Shown here piece after piece: positions 47,608-57,823 of a stretch of 64,000 nucleotides of DNA; positions within the stretch are counted from its first letter, which is position 1; each line of letters begins with the position of its first letter. A program made the translations under genes and the position numbers. The notes under the pieces were generated by a model. It was not told the DNA's origin. It ran no database searches and saw nothing but the letters and a program-made list of their open reading frames with translations. Origin of the DNA: Streptococcus parasanguinis (GTDB taxonomy: Bacteria; Bacillota; Bacilli; Lactobacillales; Streptococcaceae); NCBI RefSeq assembly GCF_018499505.1, contig NZ_JAHDAC010000001.1, positions 492,756-556,755 of the forward strand, written 5' to 3'.

Positions 47608-48486
47608 TTATTCTTGGATCATGGCTAGGAGGTCCTCTCCTGTAGTGGTTGGAAGGATCCGAACTCGTTTGAGGGAATAGAGGCCATCAGCGGAGCTGGC
47701 GAGTCCATTTTTAGTAGTGAGGCCTAATTTGTAGTTAGCTTTCTTGGCTTGGTCGATTGTGACCTGGCTGTAGCGACCAGATGGGTAGACGATAACGCTG
47801 GTATTTTGATCCAGCACCTTATCCAGCAGGCGTTTAGAAGCGACCAGCTCATTCTTTTGGGTCTCAAGACTGGAATTGGCTAGGTCTGGATGATTGACCG
47901 TATGGCTTTCAAAGGTCAAGCCAGCACTTTTCATCTCTTTGATTTGGTCAAAGGTCAGGACATTTTCTTTTTCCTTTTGGGTAAAGTCCGTGATGATATT
48001 GTTAGTGGCGGTCATCTTGTACTTCTTAAGAAGCGGATAGACGATGGTATAGAAATCCTCGACGCCATCATCAAAGGTCAACCAGACATATTTCTTTCCT
48101 TTTGGCACTTCATTTTTTTCGAGGATCCGATAGGCTTCCTCAGGTGTCAGGGTGTAGTAACCCGCTTTTTTCAGGGCCTTTAGTTGGCTTTCAAAGGTCT
48201 CTGGATCGACAATCAAATTGGCATTGGCAGCTTCAGACTCGGCCATATTGTGCACGGAGTGGTACATGAGGATGGGCAGTTTGACCGGCTTTTTCACCCG
48301 AGTCCACTCGATAGAGGAACTGTGTTCATCTAGCGAGCGCGTTATGGCAGTGCCACTTGTATTCCCGTCACTTGGCTGAGTGATCCGTTTGATCAGAAGA
48401 AAGCTACAAATAAAGATACAGACTAGTAGGAAGGCATTGATTCCAAGTAGGGTTTTGATTTTTTTAGGTACTCTTCGTTTACTCAT
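47608..48486 (-). CDS. Polysaccharide deacetylase family protein (NodB domain), membrane-anchored
   Basis: 292 residues from the ATG at 48486 (SKRRVPKKIKTLLG); the frame to 48525 overlaps the promoter (TGGTACAAT on the minus strand). One N-terminal membrane anchor (about 15-33) is followed by a NodB domain: PILMYHSVHN, WLTFDDGVEDFY (metal Asp), ESHTVNHPDL (the HxxxH metal site) and VIVYPSGRY. It should act outside the cell on wall or secondary polysaccharide. The substrate is not known. Confidence 0.88.
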   Translation of the reverse strand: MSKRRVPKKIKTLLGINAFLLVCIFICSFLLIKRITQPSDGNTSGTAITRSLDEHSSSIEWTRVKKPVKLPILMYHSVHNMAESEAANANLIVDPETFESQLKALKKAGYYTLTPEEAYRILEKNEVPKGKKYVWLTFDDGVEDFYTIVYPLLKKYKMTATNNIITDFTQKEKENVLTFDQIKEMKSAGLTFESHTVNHPDLANSSLETQKNELVASKRLLDKVLDQNTSVIVYPSGRYSQVTIDQAKKANYKLGLTTKNGLASSADGLYSLKRVRILPTTTGEDLLAMIQE

Positions 48487-48599
48487 AGTGTCACCGTTTT
48501 CATTATTTTCTTTATTGTACCACAAATTCTATGTTCTTTTCCAGAACTTGCTACAGGCAGATCCTGTCATGAAAATTCAGAATTTTTAAGGCAATTGGC

Positions 48600-48627
48600 T
48601 GTCAAACGCTCAAGTTTTTGTTATAAT
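48600..48627 (+). promoter_or_regulatory. hom promoter
   Basis: TATAAT at 48622-48627 with a poor -35 (TGTCAA at 48600-48605). AAGGAG lies before ATG 48662. Confidence 0.55.
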
Positions 48628-48661
48628 GGAGCTACTATAGAAAATTCAAGGAGTCAATAGG

Positions 48662-49948
48662 ATGTCTGTTAAGATTGCCTTACTAGGATTTGGTACTGTT
48701 GCAAGTGGCGTACCATTTTTATTAAAAGAAAACCATGAAAAAATCACCCAAGCAGCTCAAGATGAAATCGAGATCGCTAAGGTCTTGGTTCGAGATGATG
48801 CGGAGAAGGAAAGCTTGCAAGCGGCTGGCCATGACTATAACTTTGTAACTAATGTTGATGAAATCATTGAAGACAAGGACATTGCCATCGTGGTCGAATT
48901 GATGGGCCGTATCGAGCCAGCTAAGACCTTTATCACCCGTGCGTTGGAAGCAGGCAAACACGTGGTCTCTGCTAACAAAGACCTTCTTGCCGTTCATGGA
49001 AGCGAGTTGCTAGAGATTGCTAAAAAACACCAAGTGGCCCTTTATTATGAAGCTGCCGTAGCTGGTGGGATCCCAATCCTTCGCACTTTGGTGAATTCTT
49101 TGGCCTCAGACAAGGTGACCAAAGTGCTCGGTGTGGTCAATGGAACATCTAACTTCATGATGACTAAAATGGTCGAAGAAGGCTGGACTTATGAGGATGC
49201 TTTAGCAGAAGCGCAACGTCTTGGTTACGCTGAAAGTGATCCAACCAACGACGTTGAAGGAATCGATGCTGCCTACAAGATGGTGATCTTGAGCCAATTT
49301 GCCTTTGGAATGAATATCCAATTTGACCAAGTAGGTCACAAAGGAATCAGCCAGATCACTCCTCAAGATGTCTCAGTAGCTCAAAGCCTTGGATATGTCA
49401 TTAAGCTGGTCGGTTCCATCGTTGAAACAGAGTCAGGGATCGCAGCAGAAGTGACACCAACCTTCCTTCCAAAACAACATCCACTCGCAGGAGTGAATGA
49501 TGTTATGAATGCAGTCTATGTAGAATCCATCGGTATTGGTGAGTCTATGTACTACGGACCAGGTGCTGGTCAAAAACCAACTGCGACAAGTGTCGTAGCC
49601 GACCTCGTTCGCATTGTCCGTCGTCTAAAAGAAGGAACAATCGGTAAAGCCTTCAATGAATACAGCCGTCCTCTTCAATTGGCTAAGCCAGAAGACGTGA
49701 AGAACAATTATTACTTCTCAATCAAGGCACCAGATGCGACTGGTCAAATCTTGCGTCTTGCGGAAATCTTTAATGCAGAAGGAGCTTCCTTCAAGCAAAT
49801 CCTCCAAGAAGACTCAGATGGTCACTATGCAAGTGTCGTCATCATTACCCACCAAGTCAACCAAACACAATTCAAGAACTTGGTTGAAAAATTGGATTCA
49901 GAGGCGAATTTCGAACTCTTGAATACTTTTAAAGTCTTGGGAGAATAA
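48662..49948 (+). CDS. hom: Homoserine dehydrogenase
   Basis: 428 residues. The N-terminal NAD(P) domain has [22 protein letters not shown] and [14 protein letters not shown] belong to the catalytic domain, followed by [13 protein letters not shown]-terminal ACT domain (about 350-428) begins at [22 protein letters not shown] and suggests feedback control by threonine. The enzyme reduces aspartate semialdehyde to homoserine, the substrate of both ThrB (next gene) and MetA at the start of the window. Confidence 0.95.
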   Translation: MSVKIALLGFGTVASGVPFLLKENHEKITQAAQDEIEIAKVLVRDDAEKESLQAAGHDYNFVTNVDEIIEDKDIAIVVELMGRIEPAKTFITRALEAGKHVVSANKDLLAVHGSELLEIAKKHQVALYYEAAVAGGIPILRTLVNSLASDKVTKVLGVVNGTSNFMMTKMVEEGWTYEDALAEAQRLGYAESDPTNDVEGIDAAYKMVILSQFAFGMNIQFDQVGHKGISQITPQDVSVAQSLGYVIKLVGSIVETESGIAAEVTPTFLPKQHPLAGVNDVMNAVYVESIGIGESMYYGPGAGQKPTATSVVADLVRIVRRLKEGTIGKAFNEYSRPLQLAKPEDVKNNYYFSIKAPDATGQILRLAEIFNAEGASFKQILQEDSDGHYASVVIITHQVNQTQFKNLVEKLDSEANFELLNTFKVLGE

Positions 49949-49950
49949 GC

Positions 49951-50817
49951 ATGAAAATTATTGTTCCAGCAACCAGTGCCAATGTAGGGCCAGGATTTGA
50001 TTCGGTTGGGATTGCCGTGACTCGCTATTTGACCATTGAAGTCCTTGAACCAGCTGATGCTTGGTTCATTGAGCATGATCTAGGAGCAGGGATTCCGACA
50101 GATGAGAAAAACCTTTTGCTCTCAACAGCTCTTTCTATCTCAACTGATATGCAGCCCCATCGAATCAAGATGACTAGTGAAGTGCCCTTGGCGCGTGGTC
50201 TTGGATCATCTAGCTCGGTCATTGTCGCAGGGATTGAATTGGCCAATCAATTAGCCAAGCTCCAGCTATCCGATGCTGAGAAATTGCGCATCGCGACCGA
50301 GATCGAAGGTCATCCGGATAATGTAGCTCCAGCTATCTTTGGGAATATGGTTATCGCGAGCTACATCGGTGAAGATGTCCAATATGTCACGGCTGACTTC
50401 CCAAGCTGTGACCTTGTGGCCTTTGTACCGAGCTACCAATTGAAGACCAGTGATAGTCGCAATGTCCTACCGAAAGAATGGTCTTATAAGGAAGCTGTTG
50501 CAGCTAGTAGCGTAGCCAATGTCGCTATCGCAGCTCTCCTCAAGGGAGATTTACTGACGGCTGGTCGCTCCATTGAGTCAGATCATTTCCACGAACGCTA
50601 CCGTCAATCTCTTGTCAAAGAGTTCCCTCAGGTCAAAGAAATCGCGCATGCGCATGGGGCCTACGCTACCTATCTGTCAGGAGCAGGTCCAACAATCATG
50701 AACCTCTTAGCGCCAGAGCATACAGCCGCATTTGTCGCAGCTCTCGAAGAACTTGGGCTAGATGGTCAGATTTTCCAACTTAAAATTGACACATTTGGCG
50801 TTCGTGTTGAGAAATAA
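49951..50817 (+). CDS. thrB: Homoserine kinase
   Basis: 288 residues. GHMP kinase motifs: [16 protein letters not shown] at the N-terminus, [17 protein letters not shown] (ATP loop) and [13 protein letters not shown]. It phosphorylates homoserine for threonine synthesis. It follows hom by two bases, and hom-thrB is a common streptococcal operon. A terminator follows. Confidence 0.95.
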   Translation: MKIIVPATSANVGPGFDSVGIAVTRYLTIEVLEPADAWFIEHDLGAGIPTDEKNLLLSTALSISTDMQPHRIKMTSEVPLARGLGSSSSVIVAGIELANQLAKLQLSDAEKLRIATEIEGHPDNVAPAIFGNMVIASYIGEDVQYVTADFPSCDLVAFVPSYQLKTSDSRNVLPKEWSYKEAVAASSVANVAIAALLKGDLLTAGRSIESDHFHERYRQSLVKEFPQVKEIAHAHGAYATYLSGAGPTIMNLLAPEHTAAFVAALEELGLDGQIFQLKIDTFGVRVEK

Positions 50818-50841
50818 ACCTCAATGTAACACAAATGAAAG

Positions 50842-50873
50842 AAGGATGTATACGAATGTATATGTCCTTTTTG
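50842..50873 (+). terminator. Terminator after thrB
   Basis: AAGGATGTATAC (50842-50853) pairs with GTATATGTCCTT (50858-50869), with two G-U pairs, then TTT. Confidence 0.75.
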
Positions 50874-50882
50874 CTTCCCCTA

Positions 50883-50891
50883 TGGTAGAAT
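50883..50891 (+). promoter_or_regulatory. Extended -10 promoter
   Basis: TGGTAGAAT has TAGAAT at 50886-50891. A leader hairpin (GGGAAAAGCT/AGCTTTCCC near 50903-50924) precedes the gene. Confidence 0.5.
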
Positions 50892-50942
50892 GGGAATTGT
50901 ATGGGGAAAAGCTCAAGCTTTCCCGAAAATCTAGGGGGAAAC

Positions 50943-51881
50943 ATGAAACCAGAATATTTATATAGTATTGCTACCGATCTTGGGCTGCAATTTGATGGCG
51001 AAGCCCGTGTCATGTACGGGGAGCGTGAAGGCTTCTTGTTGGTCATTGAAGGCGCTCAAACCAAGAATGTATTTACCATTTCACTCAGTGTGAAACAAGG
51101 TTCCGAAGGAGACTTGATCGAAGATAGCGAGATTCTTTGGAATGAACTAAAAGAACAATCAAAAGCTATTAATGCTATCTCTTCTGATGGTTACTTGACC
51201 TCGATCGTTGTCAAAGGTGGAATGACCAAAGGGAAGGCTGTCGAAACCTTATGGACAGCTATCCAAGATATTGTGGATTTCTTGCTCAACCACCAATTTG
51301 TGCAAGTGAATGCGGAAACGGGTGAGGAAGGACCAATCGGTCTGTATCAAATTGGAGATGCGATCTTTTTAATCGACGATGCAACCTTTAGAGCCTACCA
51401 AGCCGAAGTGCAAGATACAGTTGAGGCTTATGAAGCGCGGGAAGAAAACTTCCTTTTAGGGATTCTAGGGGCTGTGATCGGTGTAATCATCGGTGGAGCA
51501 GTTGCCCTCTTGGTAGCGCGTCTTGGCTATGTATCTGTTTTAGCAGGGGCTGCCCTCGGTTATTGTACTATCAAAGGTTATGAGATCCTTGGTAAGAAAT
51601 TGACTAAAAAAGGTGTGGTAGTTTCAGCTATTTTGATGGTCTTGACGGTCTTTTTGGTCAACCAATTAGATTATACTTTGGCGCTCATGAGTAAGCTCGA
51701 TCTTCCATTTGATTTGTCCTGGACGATTGTCAATGAAGCGACATTTCAAGGGGATGTCCCAGACAAATTTTACTTGAATCTAGGAATGTTAGCTGTCTTC
51801 ACTCTTGGTGGTGCTTGGATTTCGGTCAAATCAGCTCTGGATGGACAAAAGAATCGTGCCATTGCTCGTAAAATTGCATAG
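50943..51881 (+). CDS. Membrane protein of unknown function
   Basis: 312 residues from ATG 50943 (AGGGGGAA upstream); the frame from 50901 begins in a leader hairpin. The soluble N-terminal half (about 1-165) has beta-rich segments such as GFLLVIEGAQTKNVFTISLS and GPIGLYQIGDAIFLIDDATF. The C-terminal half has about four hydrophobic segments (LLGILGAVIGVIIGGAVALL; VSVLAGAALGY; VSAILMVLTVFLV; GMLAVFTLGGAWI). Domain family unknown. It is a single-gene unit between two terminators. Confidence 0.7.
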   Translation: MKPEYLYSIATDLGLQFDGEARVMYGEREGFLLVIEGAQTKNVFTISLSVKQGSEGDLIEDSEILWNELKEQSKAINAISSDGYLTSIVVKGGMTKGKAVETLWTAIQDIVDFLLNHQFVQVNAETGEEGPIGLYQIGDAIFLIDDATFRAYQAEVQDTVEAYEAREENFLLGILGAVIGVIIGGAVALLVARLGYVSVLAGAALGYCTIKGYEILGKKLTKKGVVVSAILMVLTVFLVNQLDYTLALMSKLDLPFDLSWTIVNEATFQGDVPDKFYLNLGMLAVFTLGGAWISVKSALDGQKNRAIARKIA

Positions 51882-51890
51882 AAAATGATA

Positions 51891-51930
51891 AAAGGAAGGC
51901 CTGAATATTATAGGCCTTCTTTTGTTTTTT
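51891..51930 (+). terminator. Terminator
   Basis: GAAGGCCT (51895-51902) pairs with AGGCCTTC (51912-51919), then TTTTGTTTTTT. Confidence 0.9.
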
Positions 51931-51954
51931 AGGGTCGAAAAATAGTTAAAAATT

Positions 51955-51963
51955 TGGTATAAT
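51955..51963 (+). promoter_or_regulatory. murB promoter, extended -10
   Basis: TGGTATAAT has TATAAT at 51958-51963, 35 bases before the murB ATG. Confidence 0.65.
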
Positions 51964-51998
51964 AGTTTTTATTTTATAGAGAGAGAACAGACAGAAAG

Positions 51999-52895
51999 AT
52001 GAATGAAAAAATAAATCAAATTCTTGAAGGGATTGATATCCGTTTTCAAGAACCTTTAAGACATTATACCTTTACAAAGGTAGGTGGGAATGCAGAATTT
52101 TTAGCTTTTCCTCGCAACCAATACGAATTAAAACGCATCGTCAAATTTGCCAACCAAGAGCAAATCCCATGGATGGTCCTTGGCAATTCGTCCAATATCA
52201 TTGTCCGCGATGGGGGCATTCCGGGATTTGTCATTATGTTTGATCGCTTGCGTGACATCAGTGTGGATGGTTATGTGATCGAAGCAGAAGCAGGAGCTAA
52301 ACTCATCGACACCACTCATGTGGCCTTGCACCATAGTTTGAAAGGCTTCGAGTTTGCTAGTGGCATTCCAGGCAGTGTCGGTGGGGCTGTCTTTATGAAT
52401 GCTGGAGCTTATGGGGGAGAGATTGCTCATGTCCTTGTATCTTGTAAGGTCTTGACCAAGGAAGGGGAAATTGAAACCTTGTCGGCGAAAGAGTTGGCTT
52501 TTGGCTACCGTCATTCTAAGATTCAAGAGACAGGGGCTGTCGTCATCTCTGCCAAATTTGCTTTGTCTCCAGGCAATCACGAGCAAATCAAACAGGAGAT
52601 GGAGCGTTTGACCCATCTTCGTCAGCTCAAGCAACCCCTTGAATACCCTTCATGTGGATCTGTCTTTAAGCGTCCTGTTGGCCATTTTGCAGGTCAATTG
52701 ATCAGTGAAGCAGGTTTGAAAGGCTATCGAATCGGTGGTGTGGAAGTTTCTGAAAAGCATGCCGGCTTTATGGTCAATGTCGACAATGGAACAGCTAAGG
52801 ACTACGAAGACCTGATCGCCCATGTCATTGAGGCAGTAGAAGCTCACTCAGGCGTCCGTTTAGAACCAGAAGTTCGCATTATCGGCCAAGCTTAA
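51999..52895 (+). CDS. murB: UDP-N-acetylenolpyruvoylglucosamine reductase
   Basis: 298 residues, type II MurB length. The FAD domain has [32 protein letters not shown] and [21 protein letters not shown]. The catalytic region has [10 protein letters not shown] and a C-terminal glutamate (LEPEVRIIG). It makes UDP-MurNAc for peptidoglycan. In streptococci murB commonly precedes potABCD, as here. Confidence 0.96.
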   Translation: MNEKINQILEGIDIRFQEPLRHYTFTKVGGNAEFLAFPRNQYELKRIVKFANQEQIPWMVLGNSSNIIVRDGGIPGFVIMFDRLRDISVDGYVIEAEAGAKLIDTTHVALHHSLKGFEFASGIPGSVGGAVFMNAGAYGGEIAHVLVSCKVLTKEGEIETLSAKELAFGYRHSKIQETGAVVISAKFALSPGNHEQIKQEMERLTHLRQLKQPLEYPSCGSVFKRPVGHFAGQLISEAGLKGYRIGGVEVSEKHAGFMVNVDNGTAKDYEDLIAHVIEAVEAHSGVRLEPEVRIIGQA

Positions 52896-52924
52896 GAACG
52901 ATAGTATTGAAGAACAATTGATAG

Positions 52925-53070
52925 TGAACCATCGATAGCATCAGTCGGAGAGGGGGTGAGTGCCTATCGATACCGTAAATAGGTGGGGCAGTCTAGTAAG
53001 TCCCCGAGAGGTATTGGTGGTCTGACAGGTTTTCCTGTCAGCCGCTGCATTTTCGTATGAAAAGCAGTTT
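52925..53070 (+). ncRNA. Structured leader candidate between murB and potA
   Basis: Four hairpins occur in 150 bases. ATCGATAG (52931-52938) pairs with CTATCGAT (52964-52971); GGGG (52985-52988) with CCCC (53002-53005); CTGACAGG (53022-53029) with CCTGTCAG (53034-53041); CTGC/TTTTC (53045-53054) with GAAAA/GCAG (53059-53067). None is followed by a true T-run, so a simple terminator is unlikely. No frame is present. It could be a leader controlling polyamine transport genes. I do not recognise a named class. Confidence 0.38.
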
Positions 53071-53102
53071 GGTAATCGTAGTAAAGAAGGAATTTATGTG
53101 AA

Positions 53103-54260
53103 TTGAAAAAACCAATTATTGAGTTTAAAAATGTTTCAAAGGTCTTTGAAGATAGCGGAACCCTTGTCCTAAAGGATATCAATTTTGAATTGGAAGAAGG
53201 GAAGTTCTATACCCTTCTTGGAGCATCTGGATCAGGAAAATCAACCATCCTTAATATCATTGCCGGTCTTTTGGATGCTAGCTCTGGAGATATCTATCTT
53301 GATGGGGAACGGATCAATGATGTCCCAACAAACAAGCGGGATGTCCACACCGTCTTTCAGTCCTATGCTCTGTTTCCTCATATGACGGTCTTTGAAAATG
53401 TGGCTTTTCCCCTTCGTTTGAAAAAGGTGGACAAGGCTGAGATCGAACGTCGGGTTTCAGAAGTCTTGAAAATGGTCCAGTTAGCAGGATTTGAAAAACG
53501 TTCGATCCAAAAATTATCTGGTGGGCAACGCCAGCGGGTAGCTATTGCCCGGGCTATTATCAATGAACCACGAGTGGTCCTTTTAGATGAGCCCTTGTCT
53601 GCACTTGACTTGAAACTTCGGACAGACATGCAGTATGAGTTGCGGGAATTGCAACAACGCTTGGGGATTACCTTTGTCTTTGTGACCCACGACCAAGAAG
53701 AAGCCCTTGCCATGAGTGACTGGATCTTTGTCATGAATGAAGGGGAAATCGTCCAATCTGGTACACCGGTTGATATCTATGATGAGCCGATCAACCACTT
53801 TGTAGCCACCTTTATCGGGGAGTCCAACATTCTAGATGGTCGTATGATCGAGGACTACTTGGTTGAGTTCAATGGCAAACGCTTTGAAGCCGTCGATGGT
53901 GGGATGCGTCCAAATGAACCAGTTGAAGTCGTCATTCGTCCTGAAGACTTGCAAATCACCCTTCCTGAAGAAGGCAAGCTCCAAGTGAAGGTGGACACCC
54001 AGCTCTTCCGTGGTGTGCATTATGAGATCATCGCTTATGATGATTTGGGTAATGAGTGGATGATTCACTCCACTCGTAAGGCCATCGTGGGAGAAGTCAT
54101 CGGGCTAGACTTTGAACCAGAAGATATCCACGTTATGCGTCTCAATGAAACCGAAGAAGAATTCGATGCGCGGATCGAAGAGTATGTTGAGGTGGAAGAA
54201 CAAGAAGCTGGTTTGATTAATGCCATTGAGGAGGAAAGAGATGAAGAAAACAACCTCTAA
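53103..54260 (+). CDS. potA: Spermidine/putrescine ABC transporter ATP-binding protein
   Basis: 385 residues from TTG 53103; the ATG and GTG just upstream are out of frame or run into TGA. GAAGGA lies about 12 bases before. Walker A is GASGSGKST, the Q-loop [11 protein letters not shown], the signature LSGGQRQR, Walker [13 protein letters not shown] and the H-loop [11 protein letters not shown]-terminal TOBE domain (about 240-345) and an acidic tail ([18 protein letters not shown]) follow. It powers polyamine import and overlaps potB by 20 bases. Confidence 0.95.
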   Translation: MKKPIIEFKNVSKVFEDSGTLVLKDINFELEEGKFYTLLGASGSGKSTILNIIAGLLDASSGDIYLDGERINDVPTNKRDVHTVFQSYALFPHMTVFENVAFPLRLKKVDKAEIERRVSEVLKMVQLAGFEKRSIQKLSGGQRQRVAIARAIINEPRVVLLDEPLSALDLKLRTDMQYELRELQQRLGITFVFVTHDQEEALAMSDWIFVMNEGEIVQSGTPVDIYDEPINHFVATFIGESNILDGRMIEDYLVEFNGKRFEAVDGGMRPNEPVEVVIRPEDLQITLPEEGKLQVKVDTQLFRGVHYEIIAYDDLGNEWMIHSTRKAIVGEVIGLDFEPEDIHVMRLNETEEEFDARIEEYVEVEEQEAGLINAIEEERDEENNL

Positions 54261-55047
54261 TCTATTTATCCTCCCCTATTTCTTGTGGATTTTTCTCTTT
54301 GTCTTGGCTCCTGTAGTCATGATCATCTTTCAATCGTTTTTTAACGTTGAAGGGCAGTTTTCACTTGAAAACTACAAAGAGTTCTTCACTTCGCAAAATT
54401 TGACCTATTTAAAGATGAGCTTTAATTCGGTCCTTTATGCCGGAATCGTCACCCTGGTGACACTCTTGATCTCCTACCCGACTGCTTACTTTTTGACGTT
54501 GCTCAAACACCGGCAGTTGTGGTTGATGTTGATCGTCTTGCCAACTTGGGTCAATCTCTTGCTCAAGGCCTATGCCTTTATCGGAATCTTTGGTCAAAAC
54601 GGCTCCATCAATAGCTTTTTAAGCTTTCTCGGAGTCGCTCCCCAGCAGATCCTCTTTACCGATTTCTCCTTTATCTTTGTAGCCAGCTACATCGAGTTGC
54701 CTTTTATGATTTTGCCGATCTTTAATGTCTTAGATGACTTGGATCCAAACTTGATCAATGCCAGCTATGATTTGGGAGCCAATCGTTGGGATACCTTCCG
54801 TCATGTGGTCTTCCCCTTGTCCATGAATGGAGTCCGCTCAGGTGTGCAATCTGTCTTTATTCCTAGTCTGAGTCTCTTCATGTTGACACGGATGATCGGT
54901 GGAAACCGCGTCATTACCTTAGGGACTGCGATTGAACAGCACTTCCTGACAACACAAAACTGGGGAATGGGTTCTACCATCGGAGTTGTTCTGATCCTTG
55001 CCATGCTCTTTACCATGTGGGCAACAAGAGAAAGGAGAGAACGATGA
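54241..55047 (+). CDS. potB: Spermidine/putrescine ABC transporter permease
   Basis: 268 residues from ATG 54241, with GAGGAGG immediately upstream inside potA; the ATG at 54220 is rejected. Six membrane segments are visible. The EAA-type loop facing the ATPase is [23 protein letters not shown]. It is the first permease of the polyamine importer and overlaps potC by ATGA. Confidence 0.94.
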   Translation: MKKTTSNLFILPYFLWIFLFVLAPVVMIIFQSFFNVEGQFSLENYKEFFTSQNLTYLKMSFNSVLYAGIVTLVTLLISYPTAYFLTLLKHRQLWLMLIVLPTWVNLLLKAYAFIGIFGQNGSINSFLSFLGVAPQQILFTDFSFIFVASYIELPFMILPIFNVLDDLDPNLINASYDLGANRWDTFRHVVFPLSMNGVRSGVQSVFIPSLSLFMLTRMIGGNRVITLGTAIEQHFLTTQNWGMGSTIGVVLILAMLFTMWATRERRER

Positions 55048-55817
55048 AAAAAGTATCTCATTTCTATCTAGGGTTCGTCTTTCTAATCCTCTATCTTCCT
55101 ATCTTTTATTTGATCTTTTATGCCTTCAATAAAGGGGGAGATATGAATGCCTTCACGGGCTTCACGCTTGAGCATTTCAATGAATTGTTCGCAGATAGTC
55201 GCCTGATGCTGATCTTATCAGAGACCTTCCTCTTGGCCTTCTTATCAGCCTTGATTGCGACAGTGATAGGGACCTTTGGAGCCATTTATATCTACCAATC
55301 GAAGAAAAAGTTAGAAGGACCATTGCTTTCCATCAACAACATTCTCATGGTAGCGCCAGACGTTATGATTGGGGCTAGCTTCTTGATTCTCTTTACGACG
55401 GTGAAGTACCAGCTAGGCTTCCTATCTGTTCTCGCTAGCCACGTGGCCTTCTCGATTCCCATTGTGGTCTTGATGGTCTTGCCACGTCTCAAGGAAATGA
55501 ACCGGGATATGGTCAATGCGGCCTATGACTTGGGTGCTACCCAAGTGCAAATGCTCAAAGAAATCATGTTGCCGTATCTGACACCAGCCATTATTGCTGG
55601 CTACTTTATGGCCTTTACCTATTCTCTTGATGACTTTGCCGTGACCTTCTTTGTAACAGGAAATGGCTTTACAACCTTGTCTGTAGAGATCTACTCCCGT
55701 GCGCGTCAAGGGATTTCCCTCAGTATCAATGCCTTGTCTGCCCTTGTCTTTCTCTTTAGCGTGCTCTTGGTCATCGGTTATTACTTTATCACCCGTGAAA
55801 AGGAGGAAGCAGCATGA
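55044..55817 (+). CDS. potC: Spermidine/putrescine ABC transporter permease
   Basis: 257 residues from ATG 55044 with AGGAG upstream; the ATG at 55017 is within potB and lacks a good site. Six membrane segments are visible. The EAA loop is VNAAYDLGATQVQMLKEIMLP. It pairs with PotB. It overlaps potD by ATGA. Confidence 0.94.
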   Translation: MKKVSHFYLGFVFLILYLPIFYLIFYAFNKGGDMNAFTGFTLEHFNELFADSRLMLILSETFLLAFLSALIATVIGTFGAIYIYQSKKKLEGPLLSINNILMVAPDVMIGASFLILFTTVKYQLGFLSVLASHVAFSIPIVVLMVLPRLKEMNRDMVNAAYDLGATQVQMLKEIMLPYLTPAIIAGYFMAFTYSLDDFAVTFFVTGNGFTTLSVEIYSRARQGISLSINALSALVFLFSVLLVIGYYFITREKEEAA

Positions 55818-56884
55818 AAAAACTTTATTCATTCCTAACTGGGATTGTCCTTGTCATTCTGGTCCTCTGGGGAATTAGCCACCAGATCGAAGCGAGCATG
55901 AATACCAAAAATAGCGACAAGTTGGTCATCTACAACTGGGGAGATTATATCGATCCAGAATTGCTCAAGGAATTCACCAAAGAAACAGGGATTCAGGTGC
56001 AATATGATACCTTTGATTCCAACGAGGCCATGTACACTAAGATCAAGCAAGGGGGAACCACCTACGATATTGCGATTCCTAGTGAATATATGATTGCCAA
56101 GATGATGGATGAACATCTGGTTGAAAAGTTGGACCAATCCAAGATCAAAGGGATGGAAAACATTGATCCAAAACTTTTGAACCAATCGTTTGATCCGGGC
56201 AACCAATATTCAGTCCCTTATTTCTGGGGTACCTTGGGGATCGTCTACAATACCAAGATGGTCAAAAATGCTCCGGAACATTGGTCAGATCTCTGGCGTG
56301 AAGAGTACAGAAATGACATCATGATGTACGATGGTGCGCGTGAGGTCATGGGAATTGGTCTCAATACCTTGGGATATAGCCTCAATGAAAAGGATCCAAA
56401 GAAATTGCAAGAGGCAGTAGATAAACTCTATACCTTGACGCCAAACATCAAAGCTTTGGTTGCTGATGAGATGAAAGGCTATATGATCCAAAACAATGCA
56501 GCTATTGGGGTTACCTTCTCAGGAGAGGCTAGCCAAATGCTCGAAGCCAATAAGGATCTTCGCTATGTCGTCCCAACTGAAGCCAGCAACCTTTGGTTTG
56601 ATAACATTGTCATTCCAAAAACCGTGAAAAATAAAGAAGCAGCATATGCCTTTATTAACTTCATGCTTCGTCCTAAAAATGCTTTGAAAAATGCTCTTTA
56701 TGTTGGCTACTCTACGCCAAATAAAAAAGCCAAAGCCATGTTGCCAAAAGAAATCCAAGATGACCAATCCTTCTATCCAAGCGATGAAACACTGGACCAT
56801 TTGGAAGTCTATCAACAATTAGGCAAGAAGTTGCTTGGAGTCTATAACGATCTTTACCTTCAGGTCAAGATGTATCGAAAATAA
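55814..56884 (+). CDS. potD: Spermidine/putrescine-binding protein
   Basis: 356 residues. An N-terminal hydrophobic segment (about 6-24) acts as signal or anchor; no lipobox cysteine is present, so it may be membrane-tethered. KLVIYNWGDYIDPELLKEF is the start of the mature PotD fold, with YDIAIPSEYMIAKM, VPYFWGTLGI and GEASQMLE later. It delivers polyamines to PotBC. It is the last gene of potABCD, and a terminator follows. Confidence 0.94.
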   Translation: MKKLYSFLTGIVLVILVLWGISHQIEASMNTKNSDKLVIYNWGDYIDPELLKEFTKETGIQVQYDTFDSNEAMYTKIKQGGTTYDIAIPSEYMIAKMMDEHLVEKLDQSKIKGMENIDPKLLNQSFDPGNQYSVPYFWGTLGIVYNTKMVKNAPEHWSDLWREEYRNDIMMYDGAREVMGIGLNTLGYSLNEKDPKKLQEAVDKLYTLTPNIKALVADEMKGYMIQNNAAIGVTFSGEASQMLEANKDLRYVVPTEASNLWFDNIVIPKTVKNKEAAYAFINFMLRPKNALKNALYVGYSTPNKKAKAMLPKEIQDDQSFYPSDETLDHLEVYQQLGKKLLGVYNDLYLQVKMYRK

Positions 56885-56885
56885 C

Positions 56886-56912
56886 AAAAAGGAACCTTCG
56901 GGTTCCTTTTTG
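56886..56912 (+). terminator. Terminator of potABCD
   Basis: AAAAAGGAACC, loop TTCG, GGTTCCTTTTT. Confidence 0.93.
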
Positions 56913-56934
56913 ATTGAAGATAAACTCCTCTTAG

Positions 56935-57094
56935 AAACTTTCCTTAAGTGAGTACGGACGTTAGGTGAAATTATCCAGTGGATGATTTCAGCAATCCAGG
57001 AAGTTCCATGACTTAGTTTTGAACCTAAAGTTTTAAAACTCCCGAGTGCTAGAAACAATGGTGTTTCTAGCACTTTTCTCACAGCGGAAAGTTT
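56935..57094. repeat. R2 repeat, short copy I (160 bp)
   Basis: It begins AAACTTTCC (56935-56943) and ends GGAAAGTTT (57086-57094). GTGCTAGAAAC (57046-57056) pairs perfectly with GTTTCTAGCAC (57063-57073), then TTTTCTCAC follows. Compared with copy H (13918), the hairpin stem differs at three positions, each matched by a change on the other arm. It lies between potD and the lipoprotein array; the 236 bases after it hold only the array promoter. Confidence 0.7.
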
Positions 57095-57246
57095 CATTAT
57101 ATATTTAGATACTCTACAAAAATGCAACATTTGAATTCTTAGCATCACTTAGGTTGTTATTTGTAAAAAAGGATTACCTATATTCTAGAAGAACCCCGAA
57201 AGTTCTTTTATGATTGTTGCATAGAGTCTCTAACTAGTGAGTTAGA

Positions 57247-57274
57247 TTGAGATTCAAATGAAAGATGCTATAAT
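57247..57274 (+). promoter_or_regulatory. Promoter of the lipoprotein array
   Basis: TTGAGA (57247-57252), 16 bases, TATAAT (57269-57274), about 57 bases before ATG 57331. Confidence 0.6.
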
Positions 57275-57330
57275 AGTAAGGAAAGTGACTAGCCCATTCA
57301 GTCATGAAAGGAAGGATTGGAGAAGAAGAG

Positions 57331-57774
57331 ATGAAGAGACAACTGGAATTATTTTTGATTATTCTGTTACCGATCCTTGGACTGGTTTTTCTTGGAGGAA
57401 AGATCATGCATCTAACCAAATGACCCGAACAGAAGATAACGGCCTCCTCTTCAAAGAAAGTCGTACAGAAATCAGAAGAAGAAATAAAAAAAGAACAAGT
57501 AGCATATCTTAAAGAACACGAGCAGGAAATCGTTGATTATGTGAAGGCTCAAAATCCAAAAGTCGAATCCGTTCAGATTGATTGGGATGAAACTCAGATG
57601 AGTGATGGTGGGCTTACAACTCCCGAATATTATATGAATGTTTTTGGTCGCATTAATCATATTGAGAACTCAGGATGGGGAGTAGATATTCCAATTAATA
57701 ACGATCAGTCAATTAACATGCGAGAAATGTTTATGCTTCATGAACCTACGATTGGCGGAAAGCCAATTTCCTAA
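57331..57774 (+). pseudogene. Array member A1: small anchored protein gene broken by an in-frame TGA
   Basis: ATG 57331 (GGAGAAG upstream) opens MKRQLELFLIILLPILGL and continues to TGA at codon 31 (57421-57423). The same frame then stays open to TAA 57774 and codes the rest of the family domain (AYLKEHEQEIVDYVKAQNPK; VESVQIDWDE; DGGLTTPEYYMNVFGRINH). The intact paralogue A2 (59612) has AGA (Arg) at the stop position, so one base change explains the break. The first 30 residues match A2 at 29. The product would be a 30-residue hydrophobic peptide unless the stop is read through. Confidence 0.75.
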
Positions 57775-57823
57775 TCAAGTACAATACGTTTTGAAAATGA
57801 ACTGTATTAGAGAAAGTTACCCC

